From contig NZ_VOPL01000002.1 in the NCBI RefSeq assembly GCF_007993065.1, forward strand, positions 372,001 to 436,000: 64,000 nt of DNA. Direction: 5' to 3'. Below the pieces are notes generated by a model. That model searched no databases, was not told the origin of the DNA, and saw only the letters and a program-made list of their open reading frames with translations. A program made the position numbers and the translations under genes. Positions 63,602 through 64,000 of the stretch are shown here, one piece after another; position 1 is the stretch's first letter; each line of letters opens with the position of its first letter. Source of the stretch: Paracoccus aurantiacus (GTDB taxonomy: Bacteria > Pseudomonadota > Alphaproteobacteria > Rhodobacterales > Rhodobacteraceae).

Positions 63602-63828
63602 TGCCGCGGGACCGGCTGGTCATGCGGCAACCCGATATCACGGCGCAGATAGGCATCTGACGGCGGCGGCGAGAGCGTTGCGGCCTTGTGCCGCCGCAGG
63701 CCGAGCCGTTTGCGCCTGAGACCATAGGTCAAGAGCAGGTAAGTCACCTTCGCCCACCCATAGCGTGCAATCAGATATTCGATATGGTCCTGCGGGACGA
63801 CCCGCCCCGGCTTTAACTGGATATTCAT
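63583..63828 (-). CDS. Small basic protein of unknown function
   Basis: 81 residues beginning MNIQLKPGRVVPQDHIEYLI. A basic central part (LRRKRLGLRRHKA) and ending RRDIGLPHDQPVPRHYWELR. One weakly hydrophobic stretch (AKVTYLLLTYGL). It overlaps the end of the EamA gene by 19 bases on the opposite strand, a mark against it. The protein-like composition and coherent start favour it. A longer form would begin at 63849. Confidence 0.55.
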   Translation of the reverse strand: MNIQLKPGRVVPQDHIEYLIARYGWAKVTYLLLTYGLRRKRLGLRRHKAATLSPPPSDAYLRRDIGLPHDQPVPRHYWELR

Positions 63829-64000
63829 CGCAAACCTCGGACCCGACATGCGTCACAGGCGCATGGCAGGGATATGATTCTGGATCAAAGGGAGCGCAGC
63901 TTGTGCTGCTGAAGGCTGGAAAAATCAGGCGGTGGTGCAGAGCAGCCAGCGTCGGGCCTGAAAAAGTTCCGAAGTGCCATCAAGGCGGGCGCGCTTAGCA

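Noticed and set aside
1..64000. Mobile elements, CRISPR arrays, tRNA or rRNA genes
   Set aside because: No transposase or integrase frames, spaced direct repeats, or cloverleaf-like sequences were seen on reading through.

Overview
The window is high-GC, gene-dense alphaproteobacterial chromosome. The ileS, dapE, rnr (RNase R), queF and YebC proteins, the abundance of TRAP transporters, and the codon bias point to Rhodobacteraceae/Paracoccaceae. A Paracoccus-like organism is my best guess, but it is an inference. I see no rRNA, tRNA, insertion sequence, prophage or CRISPR array.

Layout. 1-13.6 kb is mostly housekeeping: alanine dehydrogenase with a divergent Lrp/AsnC regulator, a META-type lipoprotein, a TauE-type permease, dapE-GNAT-rnr, a VOC protein, a truncated haemoglobin, a DMT exporter, queF and ileS. 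queF sits under what looks like a preQ1-I riboswitch that overlaps its ribosome binding site. After a glycosyltransferase-like gene, 15.4-26.3 kb is a four-gene operon: a 2543-residue secreted multicopper oxidase, a secreted beta-propeller protein, a SCO/SenC copper chaperone and a c-type cytochrome. The oxidase carries all four copper motifs, but in permuted order (sites 3 and 4 before sites 1 and 2). This fits a periplasmic or extracellular metal oxidase of the MnxG/MofA type and is the most striking system here.

26.4-37.5 kb, minus strand, is one long operon: marR, a TRAP transporter (P, Q, M), a 3-hydroxyacyl-CoA dehydrogenase-like SDR, an enoyl-CoA hydratase, an aryl-CoA ligase, an amidohydrolase-family beta-ketoacyl-CoA hydrolase candidate, a tannase/feruloyl esterase and an acyl-CoA dehydrogenase. 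Together they read as uptake, ester cleavage and non-thiolytic side-chain shortening of hydroxycinnamates. A palindrome over the predicted transcription start is a candidate MarR operator.

37.6-40.2 kb holds a type II NADH dehydrogenase and a malate/lactate dehydrogenase-family enzyme. 40.3-45.6 kb, minus strand, is a tightly coupled operon of an imelysin-like protein, a b-type-cytochrome-like membrane protein, a pentahaem cytochrome c and an FTR1 iron permease. It suggests iron uptake in which Fe(II) oxidation is wired to cytochromes.

45.8-64 kb is a mosaic: an Asp/Arg/His-repeat secreted protein, an Fsr-type exporter, a second TRAP transporter, a DsbA-like protein, a Pho4 phosphate transporter, a histidine phosphatase, TerB, PPK2, a soluble PAS-chemoreceptor, a YmdB phosphoesterase, an SLC13/TrkA-C transporter, YebC, a LysR-LysE pair sharing an operator-like palindrome, and an EamA exporter.
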